NCBI RefSeq assembly: GCF_009690905.1
Contig: NZ_VOSW01000013.1
Location: 1 to 64,000, forward strand
DNA: 64,000 bases
Source of the DNA: Paraburkholderia madseniana
GTDB taxonomy: Bacteria; Pseudomonadota; Gammaproteobacteria; Burkholderiales; Burkholderiaceae
Direction: 5' to 3'
This document shows, piece by piece, positions 51,161-59,979 of the stretch. Position numbers and translations under genes: made by a program. Within the stretch, counting starts at the first letter, position 1, and each line of letters begins with the position of its first letter. Below the pieces are notes generated by a model. It made no database searches, was not told where the DNA came from, and saw only the letters and a program-made list of their open reading frames with translations.

Positions 51161-51733
51161 TCACCCGACCACGAGGGTCGATTTCAGAACGACGGCGTTC
51201 GCCAGATTGTAGACGTTGGGGGAAGTGGCCATTACCGCGTCATGGACTTCCGCGAATTGCTGGCTGGTACCGCTGCCCTTGATACGAACGGTGTAGCGCA
51301 GGCTCTCGTAACCGTTTGCCACTTGCGGGTCGATCCCGAGAAAACCCCTGAGATCGATTTCACCCTCGGTCTCAATCTGCAGGGACTCGAGCGTAATCCC
51401 GCGGACGGCGCATTGCGCCACGTAACCCACCGTTATACAGGCATTCAGCGCGGCGATCAGATGCTCCTGAGGATTGGCAAACTTGTTCGAGCCACCGAGT
51501 TCGCAGGGCTCATCGATATCGATCGTGAACCGGCGCGGCACATCCTGCCCGCCGATCGAGAACCCCTCTACCTCGGCGCGAGTTCGAGTCTGCCCCTGCC
51601 AGCTCGTCGCTACGCGCCAACTGGTGGTGGCTTTCGAAACATCGTTCTTGACGCCCTCAATCAGGGCGAACAGGTCGTCGACGTTAAGACCGTTGACGAC
51701 ATTAGGTTTGTTGATCTGTGCGTTGGCATTCAT
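51161..51733 (-). CDS. OsmC-family protein
   Basis: A 190-residue protein of the OsmC/Ohr superfamily. It contains NPQEHLIAALNACITVGYVAQCAVRGITLESLQIETEG, with the first redox cysteine in LNAC at about residue 98 and another one nine residues later. The usual second catalytic cysteine at the SP-motif is absent: SPNVYNLANAV is seen instead. A normal two-cysteine peroxidase mechanism is therefore doubtful. It follows the ferritin-like diiron gene by 46 bases on the same strand. Confidence 0.9.
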   Translation of the reverse strand: MNANAQINKPNVVNGLNVDDLFALIEGVKNDVSKATTSWRVATSWQGQTRTRAEVEGFSIGGQDVPRRFTIDIDEPCELGGSNKFANPQEHLIAALNACITVGYVAQCAVRGITLESLQIETEGEIDLRGFLGIDPQVANGYESLRYTVRIKGSGTSQQFAEVHDAVMATSPNVYNLANAVVLKSTLVVG

Positions 51734-51779
51734 GTTCCATCTCCTTCAACATAGGTGGACTGTTCAGCTCCGGTAAATC

Positions 51780-52712
51780 TCATTGCAGTGTGGCGAGCGC
51801 AGCATGGATGCGCATGCGCTGGTCTTCGGAGATGAGGCCATGAAGCACCTCGCCGAAATGGGGATGACGTACACCCGAGTGGATGTATTGCCACCGGTAG
51901 GCCTCGAGGAAATTCGCTTCGATCGACTGGGCTTCCGTCTCGTCGACTGCGCGCCCGCAGTTCGCCTTGAAATAACGCGCGTCGGCTGCAGCCTGCGCCT
52001 GCAGAATGCCGTCGATCGCGGCGACTAATTCGATGAATTCGTCAACAGTCTTGTCGCGATCACTGTCCGTCATGGTGGCGTCGTGACGGACCCATTCGAG
52101 CTCGTCGAGAATGGCGTGTTGACTCTCCTCCTTCCAGTGATAGAGGAACACGCTCTTGAATAGCTCCGATAGCTGATCGTCTGGAGCGATACTCTGGCGA
52201 TAGTGGAGCTGGCTGAACAGTTCGATATGCAGCGTCAGCGCCAATACGGCCCACGTGCTTTTACCGAGAACAACAGAGGCAACGGCATTCGAGTCGACGT
52301 CGAAGTGATAGCCCGGGGGAAGAGTCTCACCGATCATCTCGTCGATGCGACGAAATAACGCCTGATGCTTGAGTTCTTCTTCACTGAATCGGACCAGCGC
52401 CTCAAGCGCTACCTGATCGCCGAGCCAATGGTCGCGGCTGACTTCCAGCACCTTGGCGTTGATGAAGCGCTCTACCAGTCCGAACACGTTGGCATACGTG
52501 CGCCCCTGAATCTGGCTGACGAAACGCTTTTCGTTCTCGGAGAGCGTGAAGAAATTCGGAGCCAGTGAAAGCCCATCGGGAAGATACTTCTGGGACGTGT
52601 CAAAGGTGCGGCCTCCAATCACGTCACGCTCGATGTCCCAACTGACCATCTTTGAAGCGCGAATGCAACGGGCGTAACGATCGTGGTTGGAGAGTCGCGA
52701 TACTGCGTTCAT
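51780..52712 (-). CDS. Ferritin-like diiron protein (possible oxygenase)
   Basis: A 310-residue helical protein with a complete diiron ligand set: E81 (LVERF), E113 and H116 (EEELKH), E164 (LHIELF), E196 and H199 (KEESQH). This is the ExxH pattern of ferritin-like oxygenases and oxidases such as AurF-type N-oxygenases, and not of iron-storage ferritins. I do not recognise a specific family. It is upstream of the OsmC-like gene, and the AraC gene ends 211 bases above it on the same strand. Confidence 0.75.
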   Translation of the reverse strand: MNAVSRLSNHDRYARCIRASKMVSWDIERDVIGGRTFDTSQKYLPDGLSLAPNFFTLSENEKRFVSQIQGRTYANVFGLVERFINAKVLEVSRDHWLGDQVALEALVRFSEEELKHQALFRRIDEMIGETLPPGYHFDVDSNAVASVVLGKSTWAVLALTLHIELFSQLHYRQSIAPDDQLSELFKSVFLYHWKEESQHAILDELEWVRHDATMTDSDRDKTVDEFIELVAAIDGILQAQAAADARYFKANCGRAVDETEAQSIEANFLEAYRWQYIHSGVRHPHFGEVLHGLISEDQRMRIHAALATLQ

Positions 52713-52923
52713 AGTATTTCTCCCAATGTGGACCTACGTGCGGTCGAGCGGTGAATGCTCATCTACCGGCCAGAACCAGATGGTTGATCTGGCATCCGGT
52801 ACGCTCGAATGTACGATTGGGAGACGCGAGGTTCTATGGCCGGGCCACCGGGAGATATGGCCGAAACGCCGGGTCAGCTTTGACGCGTGCGAGTGAACGT
52901 TGCGTCGGGTATGGCAGTCGATG

Positions 52924-53967
52924 TCACTGATCTGCTGGTGGCGTGATGCCACTCGCAGCGGGCGCGGCCTGCGCAGATTCGCCAGCGCCGTCCATCTTTC
53001 CTTTGCTCTTCCGCCAGCCTGCCGGCGGCATTCCAAATTCCCGCCTGAAGGCTCGACTGAATGCCGCCTCAGACTCATAGCCAATCTGCTCCGCTACAGC
53101 GGCGAGGGACTTTCTGCCGGCGAGAAGTTCCTGCGCCGCGATCTGCATGCGCCATCGCGCCAGGTACTGCATGGGCGGTTGTCCAAGGAGGTCGGTGAAG
53201 CGTTGCGCCAACGCGGAACGCGATAACCCCACCTTGCGTGCAAGCTCATCGACGGTCCAGGGGTGGACGGCTTGAGCATGGAGCAACGAAAGCGCGCGCC
53301 CCACGTAGCGATCGCGCACGCCGGCCAGCCATCCTGTCTCGTGGGCAGGAAGCGCTTCAATACAGCTACGGACCGCCTCGACAAACAGGAGTTCGGACAG
53401 TCTGGCGAGGACAATCGTACCGCCCGCCCGCGAACTCGCAGCCTCGCTGGCTGCAAACTTGAGAGAGGACTCAAGCCATGCTGCTCGCGGATCATGGCGC
53501 ATATCAATCTTGAAGAGTCGCGGCAGCGATGAGAGCAGGGGGTTACTCAGCGTATCGTCGCAGGCCAGAAAACCGCATACGATGCGAGTCGTAGGTCCCC
53601 CGCCTCCGTAAGACACCGTCATCACCTCACCCGGTGCTGCCGCCATCGGGCCAGCCAATAGCACCTCCATTGGCGTGGGCGCAAGATCCACAGCACTACC
53701 TATCAAATGCGTTTCGCCTTGCGGCACCACCAGCAGTTCCCCGGCATTGAGATGAATAGCGGAATCGGGGTCGTCTGCCAGTTGGGCCCAGCAGCTACCT
53801 TCTATGATCAGATGATATGAGACGACACGTTCGGAGCGCGGCAGATAGGCCGCACAGAGCGCAGCATCCGTACGGCCTATCACGCACCACGGTGCCGTGA
53901 AGGTCGCGGTCAGATATACCGCGCCGCTTAGGCGCACAGCGCGCAGGACGTCAGAAACTGCATCCAT
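52924..53967 (-). CDS. AraC-family regulator with cupin-type sensor domain
   Basis: A regulator of 347 residues from the ATG at 53967 (a longer version starts at 54021). Residues about 1-180 match the Cupin_6 type (VLRAVRLSGAVYLTATFTAPWCV at the start, and HLNAGELLVVPQGETHLIG). The AraC double helix-turn-helix is at about 215-320, with PWTVDELARKVGLSRSALAQRFTDLLGQPPMQYL and EIGYESEAAFSRAFRREFGMPPA-like ends (quoted in parts). It probably controls the diiron and OsmC genes beneath it. Confidence 0.9.
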   Translation of the reverse strand: MDAVSDVLRAVRLSGAVYLTATFTAPWCVIGRTDAALCAAYLPRSERVVSYHLIIEGSCWAQLADDPDSAIHLNAGELLVVPQGETHLIGSAVDLAPTPMEVLLAGPMAAAPGEVMTVSYGGGGPTTRIVCGFLACDDTLSNPLLSSLPRLFKIDMRHDPRAAWLESSLKFAASEAASSRAGGTIVLARLSELLFVEAVRSCIEALPAHETGWLAGVRDRYVGRALSLLHAQAVHPWTVDELARKVGLSRSALAQRFTDLLGQPPMQYLARWRMQIAAQELLAGRKSLAAVAEQIGYESEAAFSRAFRREFGMPPAGWRKSKGKMDGAGESAQAAPAASGITPPADQ

Positions 53968-54433
53968 GAAGAGCTCGCGTGGTATGCGATTTCCCGGGTA
54001 AGGAACCGGGAGGCCGGTCATTCTTCATTTTGACCGAGGGGTCCATGTTATACCCGCTGCGGCGGTAGATGACAAATGCCTTACCGATTTTTCAGTGCGC
54101 TCGATGCATCGCTGTGTGACATAAACGCGTGCAACACATCGTCCCCTTTTGCAGGAGGAACAGACAAGCTTTCTGGACGCTCTGCAATGGCCACGAGAAC
54201 CATCGGCAAGACTTGGACGATAGGGCAAAAAACATCGACGCACGGGCAGGACGGCAACAGGTTGCGAGAGGCAAAGTTCATCACAGGACGGGACGGGACA
54301 GAACAGCGTCATCCGTACTTCGCAGCCAAACCTTCCACGGATTCCGGAAGCCTGGCACGCCACGAAACTTGCGCAGATCGGTTCACGCACAGTGACTTAC
54401 CGGTTCGTGCAAACGAAACCGCGTGAGATGCCG
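53968..54433. other. Intergenic region, no supported gene
   Basis: These 466 bases lie between the AraC gene and a small plus-strand frame. They are less GC-rich than the surroundings, and several overlapping frames of 60-120 codons exist on both strands, but all are rich in Ser, Thr, Arg and Cys with no motif. The first 54 bases may be the N-terminus of the longer AraC version. Nothing else is seen. Confidence 0.35.
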
Positions 54434-54598
54434 ATGAAACGCCTGATAAGCCTTGCGATGTACCACCCGCTCATCGCGCTATCCATGTTCTATTTGATCG
54501 ACCTGATGTTCAACGTCGACTACAGCGTCTCCGGCGCTCTGCTCGCTCTGGCAGCAAAATCCATGTCCCGTGTCTTGAGCCTGTTCAACAAGGGGTAG
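54434..54598 (+). CDS. Possible small membrane protein, 54 residues
   Basis: The translation is MKRLISLAMYHPLIALSMFY and then LIDLMFNVDYSVSGALLALAAKSMSRVLSLFNKG (two pieces), with one convincing membrane helix near residues 7-28 and a basic end. Ribosome site is weak (GAGATGCCG). I do not know the family. Its last bases overlap the end of the MocR-type gene on the other strand. The composition is more protein-like than that of neighbouring shadow frames. Confidence 0.4.
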   Translation: MKRLISLAMYHPLIALSMFYLIDLMFNVDYSVSGALLALAAKSMSRVLSLFNKG

Positions 54599-56165
54599 TG
54601 CCGTACTCCAGACACGCGCGCAACGTTCGCGCGAGACGACCGGCCTCACGCGCATCGGCGATGTTCGCGAAGCCCATCACGAGGCCGCGCAGCGTGCGCC
54701 GCGCGCGGCCATTCGCGTACCAGATCGAAAGCGGCAGCACCGCGAGCCCCGCTTCGCGGGCGCGGGCGGCGACGGCGACATCGTCGACCGGGCCATCGGG
54801 GCCTTCGGCGAACTGCACCGCGAACTGGATTCCACCTGGCGGCAAATCGACAATCAGCCGTTCGCCAAACGCCTGCTCCAGCGCGTGCACGACCAGCACG
54901 CGCCGCTCGCCGTACAACGCACGCATCCGCTTCAGATGCCGCGCAAAATGCCCCTGCTCAATGAAATCCGCCACGGCTGCCTGCAATAGCGTCGGGGATC
55001 CGGCGTTCATGCTGTGCGCCACCCGCCCAACGCGCTCGACGGCTCGCTCCGGCACCACCACATACGCGAGCCGCAAACCGGGAAACATCACCTTGCTGAA
55101 CGTGCCGCAATAGATCACGCGATCGCGCCGGTCGAGGCTCTTTAAAGCCGGCAATGGCCGGCCCAGATAACGGAACTCGCTGTCGTAGTCGTCTTCGATG
55201 ATCCAGCGGGACGCTTTCTCTGCCGAGTCCAGCAGTGCCATGCGTCGTGCGAGAGACAGCGTGTGCCCGAGCGGGCTCTGATGCGACGGCGTGACCACTG
55301 CGAAGCGCGCCTCTGCATCCAGCAGTGTGCCGCGCTCGACGTCGATCCCTTCGCCATCCACCGGCACCGGTACGAGTTGCACGCCGGTCTCGGCCAGAAA
55401 ACCGCGCGCGAACAGATAGCCGGGATCCTCGAACCACACGCGATCATTCGGGCGAGCGAGACTGCGCAATACGAGTTCGAGCGTCGCACGGTAGCCGCCG
55501 GTCACGAACACCTGTTCCGGCAGGCAGGTCACCCCGCGCGACAGCCCAAGATAAGTGGCGATATGTTCGCGCAGCGGCCGGTAGCCGGCTGGATCCGGAT
55601 ACGCGAGCATCGCGCGGTCGCCGCTGCGCGCGCGACGCGAAACGAGCCGGTTCCATAGCTTGCTCGGAAATGCGTCGAGCGCAGGCAGCCCTGGTTACAA
55701 CGGCCGCGGCTCGCCGCTCATGGCGACGGCGATGGCCTGCTGCCGCGGCGCCGCTTGACCACTGCGCGATTCGCCCGGCGTCTGCGGCGTGCCCGTTCCT
55801 TCAGTGCTCTGCCTGCCCCGCGCGTCCTGAACACCTTGCGCACGCGACGGGCGCATCACCGATGCCGGCAGCGACGTCGATACGAAGGTGCCCGCCGCGC
55901 CGCGCATCTGCAGGTAGCCCTCGTCGACGAGGATCGTGTAGGCGAGCTCGACAGTGCCGCGCGCCGTGCTCAGTTGCGTGGCGAGACCGCGCAGCGCAGG
56001 CACGCGATCGCCGGGACGCAGATGCCCCGCGGCGATCGCGGTCCTGAAACGCTCGCAGATCTGCAGATAGATCGGCAACTGCTGCTGCCGATCGATTTCG
56101 ATGCTCAATGCGGGAGTCGGTTCGGTCATGAGGGTCTCGCGGGCAAGGGGAGCAGCAACCGACAT
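54585..56165 (-). pseudogene. MocR-type regulator (GntR plus aminotransferase) with an in-frame stop codon
   Basis: Two frames lie in the same register: 55695-56165 encodes a GntR DNA-binding domain (IYLQICERFRTAIAAGHLRPGDRVPALRGL region) and 54585-55692 encodes the aminotransferase-like domain with DYDSEFRY and the PLP lysine in GTFSKVMFPGLR. They are separated by one TAA at 55695-55697; after it the same frame goes on as PGLPALDAFPSKLWNRL, typical for MocR proteins. The full product would be 526 residues. A CAA-to-TAA change explains it. An internal ATG at 55610 could give a domain without DNA binding. MocR proteins such as PdxR act in vitamin B6 or amino-acid control. It is divergent from the SDR at 56319. 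Confidence 0.85.
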
Positions 56166-56318
56166 GGACTAGTCGGATCGACAATTCTTGGCACTTTTCG
56201 ATAGAGCATGATTCTTCCACAATGGCCTCACGCGATGCGACGGCGGCGAACACTTTCACGCAATACGATGCCCGCCAGCGCCTCACATGTTCAGTTACTT
56301 TCATCTGGAGAATCTGCC

Positions 56319-57071
56319 ATGAAGATCGTCGTAATCGGTGGTTCCGGCCTGATCGGCTCGCGTGTGGTCACGCTGCTCAGCGAGGCGGGTCATGAAGCGC
56401 TTGCCGCGTCGCCGCGCACCGGCGTAAACGCCGTTACGGGCGAAGGCCTGAGCAACGCGCTCGTGGGCGCGGACGTTGTAGTGGATGTGACGAACGCGCC
56501 ATCGTGGGAGCCGCAGGCGGTGCTCGACTTTTTCCGCACCTCGGCCCGTAACCTCGGCAAAGCCGAAGTGGCCGCAGGGGTACGCCATCATGTCGCGCTA
56601 TCAATCGTCGGCTGCGACCGCACGCCGGAGAACGCGTATTTCGTTGCCAAGGTTGCACAGGAAGAAGTGATCGAAGCGGCGGGCGTGCCGTACACGATCG
56701 TGCGCGCGACCCAGTTCATGGAGTTCATCGGCGGTATCGCGGATTTCAGCACAGTCGGCGGCACGGTGCGCGTCGGCGACGGCCTGTTTCAGCCGATCGC
56801 CGCGGACGACGTCGCGGCGAGCCTCGCGCAGATCGCGCTCGCCACGCCGCTGAACGGCACGGTCGAGATCGCCGGCCCGGACCGCGCGCCCTTCGCGGAG
56901 ATCGTCACCCGTTATCTGAAATCGGTAGGCGACGCACGCCCGGTGGTGACGGATCGCGATGCGCTGTACTACGGCGGCCGTGTCGAGGAGCAATCGCTCG
57001 TGCCGCTCGGCGACGCGCGGACCGGCCGCATCAGTCTCGACCAGTGGCTGGCGCAGGCTAAAAAGGGTTGA
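56319..57071 (+). CDS. NmrA-like NAD(P)-binding SDR protein
   Basis: A 250-residue atypical SDR. It begins MKIVVIGGSGLIGSRVVTLL, followed by NALVGADVVVDVTNAPSWEP and HHVALSIVGCDRTPENAYFVAKVAQE, then VPYTIVRATQFMEF: the set is typical of NmrA/YwnB-like proteins, which bind NAD(P) but often lack catalytic residues. The open frame runs 37 codons further upstream; the ATG at 56319 with CTGGAG upstream is chosen. It is divergent from the interrupted MocR gene and was probably its target. Confidence 0.92.
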   Translation: MKIVVIGGSGLIGSRVVTLLSEAGHEALAASPRTGVNAVTGEGLSNALVGADVVVDVTNAPSWEPQAVLDFFRTSARNLGKAEVAAGVRHHVALSIVGCDRTPENAYFVAKVAQEEVIEAAGVPYTIVRATQFMEFIGGIADFSTVGGTVRVGDGLFQPIAADDVAASLAQIALATPLNGTVEIAGPDRAPFAEIVTRYLKSVGDARPVVTDRDALYYGGRVEEQSLVPLGDARTGRISLDQWLAQAKKG

Positions 57072-57135
57072 TTGCAGGTTTATGCGAAACCTGAACTAAC
57101 GCATTGTTGCGACCGCACGTTCGAGCAATGCGCCT

Positions 57136-57519
57136 TCACGCGTTCTGCTGAACCCATCGACTCCGCCAACCCGGTGCCTCGAAAGGATCCGAAAAATACT
57201 GGGTCTCGTGAACGACCTTGCCGTTGCGGAACTCCATAATGCTTACCGTGTAAGCCGCCCGCCCCTGATAGGTGATGGAGTATTCCGTGACCCAGAGATT
57301 ACCTTCTCCTTGAATTCGCCTGACGTCGAAACCTGATGGCTTATCTGGATGATGACTCCGCAGCCCCTGCAAATTAACTCGCCCGAGGATTCGTTCACCT
57401 GATTGAGGATAGTCACAGATGGCGTCGTCATCGTAAATATCGTGTTCCGCATCGAGATCGCCGGCCGCCGACGCGTGCCAGTGGGCATTCAGTGCTTCAC
57501 GTATTTGTTCTTCCTGCAT
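57136..57519 (-). CDS. NTF2-like/SnoaL-type protein
   Basis: A 127-residue single-domain protein. It has REALNAHWHASAAGDLDAEHDIYDDDAICDYPQSGERILGR and HETQYFSDPFEAPGWRSRWV (in parts: HDIYDDDAICDYPQSGERI), which is the SnoaL-like NTF2 fold. Members act as small hydrolases, isomerases or binding proteins and the substrate is unknown. The ATG at 57519 has GGAGG upstream. Immediately upstream on the same strand lie the remains of an aldo/keto reductase. Confidence 0.9.
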   Translation of the reverse strand: MQEEQIREALNAHWHASAAGDLDAEHDIYDDDAICDYPQSGERILGRVNLQGLRSHHPDKPSGFDVRRIQGEGNLWVTEYSITYQGRAAYTVSIMEFRNGKVVHETQYFSDPFEAPGWRSRWVQQNA

Positions 57520-57855
57520 GGCTTGCCTCCGAATACCGTTCACGTCGATCTATTGCGCACTTCGCGGAATAAACCCCGGGCTGCCCGACTGGTCGTCGTA
57601 GCTGCATCGGGAATCAGCGTGCCGAATCCGAGCGCGGGCATCAGAGTCAAACCGAGTGCCAAACGGGTCTGCTCTTCGATCCAGTGTAGCAAATGAACTA
57701 CTGAGCGGCAGTGGGGGGTCTGAAAGGTTCAACCTGGCGTGGGGTCAATCTCGTTGCGTGTGTAGCTCGTGACTCGCCGGCGCCGGAGGTGCCGAGCGTA
57801 GTTTTTGGCTTCGGTACAATCACGCGCAATATTGCATATCAAGGGCGATAGACTA
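57520..57855. other. Intergenic region containing an aldo/keto reductase remnant
   Basis: Apart from the fragment at 57540-57641, which is listed separately, these 336 bases hold no gene I can support. The stretch 57680-57780 is G/T-rich and non-coding in all frames, and the last 60 bases should carry the promoter of the GNAT gene. Confidence 0.4.
57540..57641 (-). pseudogene. N-terminal remnant of an aldo/keto reductase
   Basis: The minus-strand frame from the ATG at 57639-57641 reads MPALGFGTLIPDAATTTSRAA and ends after 33 codons. The first thirteen residues match the beginning of the (beta/alpha)8 barrel of aldo/keto reductases, where MPALGFGT is strongly conserved and IPD follows in several bacterial members. 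The rest of the family (about 280 residues) is gone. The stop lies 20 bases before the NTF2-like gene on the same strand. Confidence 0.45.
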
Positions 57856-58458
57856 ATGGCAAATGCGGCGAACCATCCAGATAAAGGACTGACCACCCAA
57901 CGCGTGATATTGCGAGCCGTCAGCGAGAACGACGCAAGCGCGCTGCAGGCGTACTACGCAGCCAATCGAATGCATCTTCAGCCTTGGGAGCCTGCGCGAC
58001 AGGAAAGTTTTTTTAATGTGGATGCGATCGCCGACAGGCTACGCACAACGACTCATCAAACCGCAACAGGAAACGCTCTTCATCTCGTGCTGTTTGAACG
58101 TGAAGGCGGTCAGTTGATCGGTGAATGCAACTTTACCAATATCGTTAGGGGACCGTTCCAAGCGTGTCATCTTGGATTCTCTCTTGCGAAAGCGGTCGAA
58201 GGGAAAGGCCTAATGCGAGAGAGTCTAAGGGTGGCCATCCAGCACGTGTTCAGAGATATCGGCTTGCATCGCATCATGGCCAACTATCGACCGGAGAACA
58301 CCCGCAGCGAGCACCTACTGGCTAGTCTTGGTTTCGAGAAGGAAGGCCTCGCTCGGTCGTACTTGAAGATCAATGGTTCCTGGGCCGATCACGTACTTAC
58401 ATCGTTGGTCAATCCAGACGATCTTGCCGATCCCCCATCCAACTCACGTATGCTGTGA
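57856..58458 (+). CDS. GNAT N-acetyltransferase, RimJ/RimL type
   Basis: A 200-residue acetyltransferase. TTQRVILRAVSENDASALQAYYAANR at the start, LIGECNFTNIVRGPFQACHLGFSLAKAVEGKGLMRESLR in the middle (the acetyl-CoA loop is GKGLM instead of the usual Q/RxxGxG/A) and HRIMANYRPENTRSEHLLASLGFEKEGLARSYLKINGSW (all quoted as short parts here) are typical of the RimJ group that modifies ribosomal or other N-termini. The ATG at 57856 follows AAGGG. Its stop overlaps the start of the following hydrolase gene. Confidence 0.9.
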   Translation: MANAANHPDKGLTTQRVILRAVSENDASALQAYYAANRMHLQPWEPARQESFFNVDAIADRLRTTTHQTATGNALHLVLFEREGGQLIGECNFTNIVRGPFQACHLGFSLAKAVEGKGLMRESLRVAIQHVFRDIGLHRIMANYRPENTRSEHLLASLGFEKEGLARSYLKINGSWADHVLTSLVNPDDLADPPSNSRML

Positions 58459-59348
58459 ATGGAACAACAACGCGGTCTTCATTCAGAATGCGCGATCAGA
58501 AATCAGCACGAGCAAGGCCCATCGCCTGCTTCGCCAACAGGCTTTGGAAATCGTTGCTTAAATTCGCGGTCCCGGTCTGCGCGTTCGCCTGCACCGTCCT
58601 AACCGCAATGCCCGCGTATTCAGGTGAACTGCTGCAAGTCCCGGTACGGGGGTCGCAAACCCAGGCCGTCTTCATCGAACAGCCCGCCAGCGCGCCGCCA
58701 TGGGTCATCGTATTGTTTGCCGGAGATGAAGGCGTTATCGCCCTCGACGAGACCGGCCCGACGACAATGACGGCAAATTTCCTCCTCCGGACCGCCGGAT
58801 ACTGGACTTCTTCGGGCGATGCGATCGCTATCGTCGATGCGCCATCCGATCAATCATCCGGCATGAATGACGCGTTCCGTCTGAGCGAAGCTCACGCTCA
58901 GGACTTGCACGTCATTGTCTCGGCGCTCAGGCAACGCTTTCCGGCTGCAAAAATCGCCCTCGTGGGTACCAGCCGGGGCACGATTTCGGTTGGCAATGTG
59001 CTCCAACGCGAACCACGGCTGGTCGACGCGTATGTACTGACGTCGCCCGTCACGATCGGCATGCGTGGCGAGACCGGGCTTTCGGGCATGCAATGGGACG
59101 TCGGCGCTACGCCGGTTCTGGTTGTGTCGAACGAAAATGACGGATGTCGGGTTTCACCGTTTAGCGCGGCCCGCACGCTCGCCAAGGACAACCGGTTGCA
59201 GTTCCTGGCAGTATCAAGCAGCGAGCGCGGCAGAATGGGCGCCAGTGAATGCGGGGCGAAGTCGCCACATGGTTTTCTTGGCATCGAGACGCAGGTACTG
59301 TCGGCGGTCTCGCGATGGCTGGAAGACCCGGGAACCGTGCCCAAATAG
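58455..59348 (+). CDS. Secreted alpha/beta-hydrolase-fold protein
   Basis: A 297-residue exported protein. A hydrophobic signal lies at residues 35-55 (FAVPVCAFACTVLTAMPAYS) after a long basic leader. The nucleophile is S in IALVGTSRGTISVGNVL (GxSxG), and a histidine in KSPHGFLGIETQ near the C-terminus may complete the triad. The GTG start shares bases with the stop of the GNAT gene (GTGA); an ATG at 58488 gives a shorter leader and is the alternative. Substrate unknown. Confidence 0.8.
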   Translation: MNGTTTRSSFRMRDQKSARARPIACFANRLWKSLLKFAVPVCAFACTVLTAMPAYSGELLQVPVRGSQTQAVFIEQPASAPPWVIVLFAGDEGVIALDETGPTTMTANFLLRTAGYWTSSGDAIAIVDAPSDQSSGMNDAFRLSEAHAQDLHVIVSALRQRFPAAKIALVGTSRGTISVGNVLQREPRLVDAYVLTSPVTIGMRGETGLSGMQWDVGATPVLVVSNENDGCRVSPFSAARTLAKDNRLQFLAVSSSERGRMGASECGAKSPHGFLGIETQVLSAVSRWLEDPGTVPK

Positions 59349-59521
59349 CGGGTCGTCTCGATGCGGCCGTACGCGACGGGCAGAACCCAGCGCGTTTGAG
59401 CCACACGGGAAACAGCATATCTCTCGTCCAGAATCCAAATTCAGATTCGGCGGGATCCTGCCTCTATGGACCCGCCTGGAAGATTGTCGAAACGGCAATC
59501 ACCAGGCGCGGGTCCTGCGTT

Positions 59522-59908
59522 CTATCGGAACTGGAGCGGTATAAACAAGCTTATGCCCGGTGCCGACTGCGGGGCATAGACCACGGGTGGCGGCGCATAC
59601 ACATAGTCCTGGTTGCCGTAATAGTTGTCGGAATAGTCGCCGCGACGGTGGTCATTGTTGGGATGCTGATAGGCCTGCCGATTGCCGTGATCCGACTGAT
59701 GCCCCTGGTTATGGTGATAGTTGTTATTCGCTCCATGCTGCTCCTGGCCCTCGTGATTGCCGTTTCCGTTTCCGTTTCCGTTACCGTTGCCTTCGCCGAA
59801 GGCGGGCGCCATGGACATGCCGCCAAGAGCCAGTGCCAGGCCAACTGCAGTCGTGATTCCGGTCTTCATCGAGCCCATGCACGCGGCTCTCACTCTTTGA
59901 ATTTTCAT
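59522..59908 (-). CDS. Small secreted Gly-Asn- and His-rich protein
   Basis: A 128-residue protein with a signal peptide ending APAFG near residue 38 (or residue 25 from an inner ATG). The mature part starts EGNGNGNGNGNGNHEG and continues rich in His, Asn, Gln and Tyr, including QDYVYAPPPVVYAPQ. The composition suggests an unstructured periplasmic or surface protein that might bind metal. The ATG at 59908 has GGAG upstream. It lies 71 bases downstream of the Spy-like gene on the same strand. I know no named family. Confidence 0.75.
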   Translation of the reverse strand: MKIQRVRAACMGSMKTGITTAVGLALALGGMSMAPAFGEGNGNGNGNGNGNHEGQEQHGANNNYHHNQGHQSDHGNRQAYQHPNNDHRRGDYSDNYYGNQDYVYAPPPVVYAPQSAPGISLFIPLQFR

Positions 59909-59979
59909 GATGTACTCCTGTCTGCGATCCGGGACCTTACTGAGGTGCCAGTCCGCTTCCCGTTGCGGGTGTCTTGAGA

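Noticed and set aside
59800..59830. Short tandem repeat read as a possible microsatellite or CRISPR-like element
   Set aside because: It encodes the Gly-Asn repeat of the secreted protein in frame; there are no spacers.
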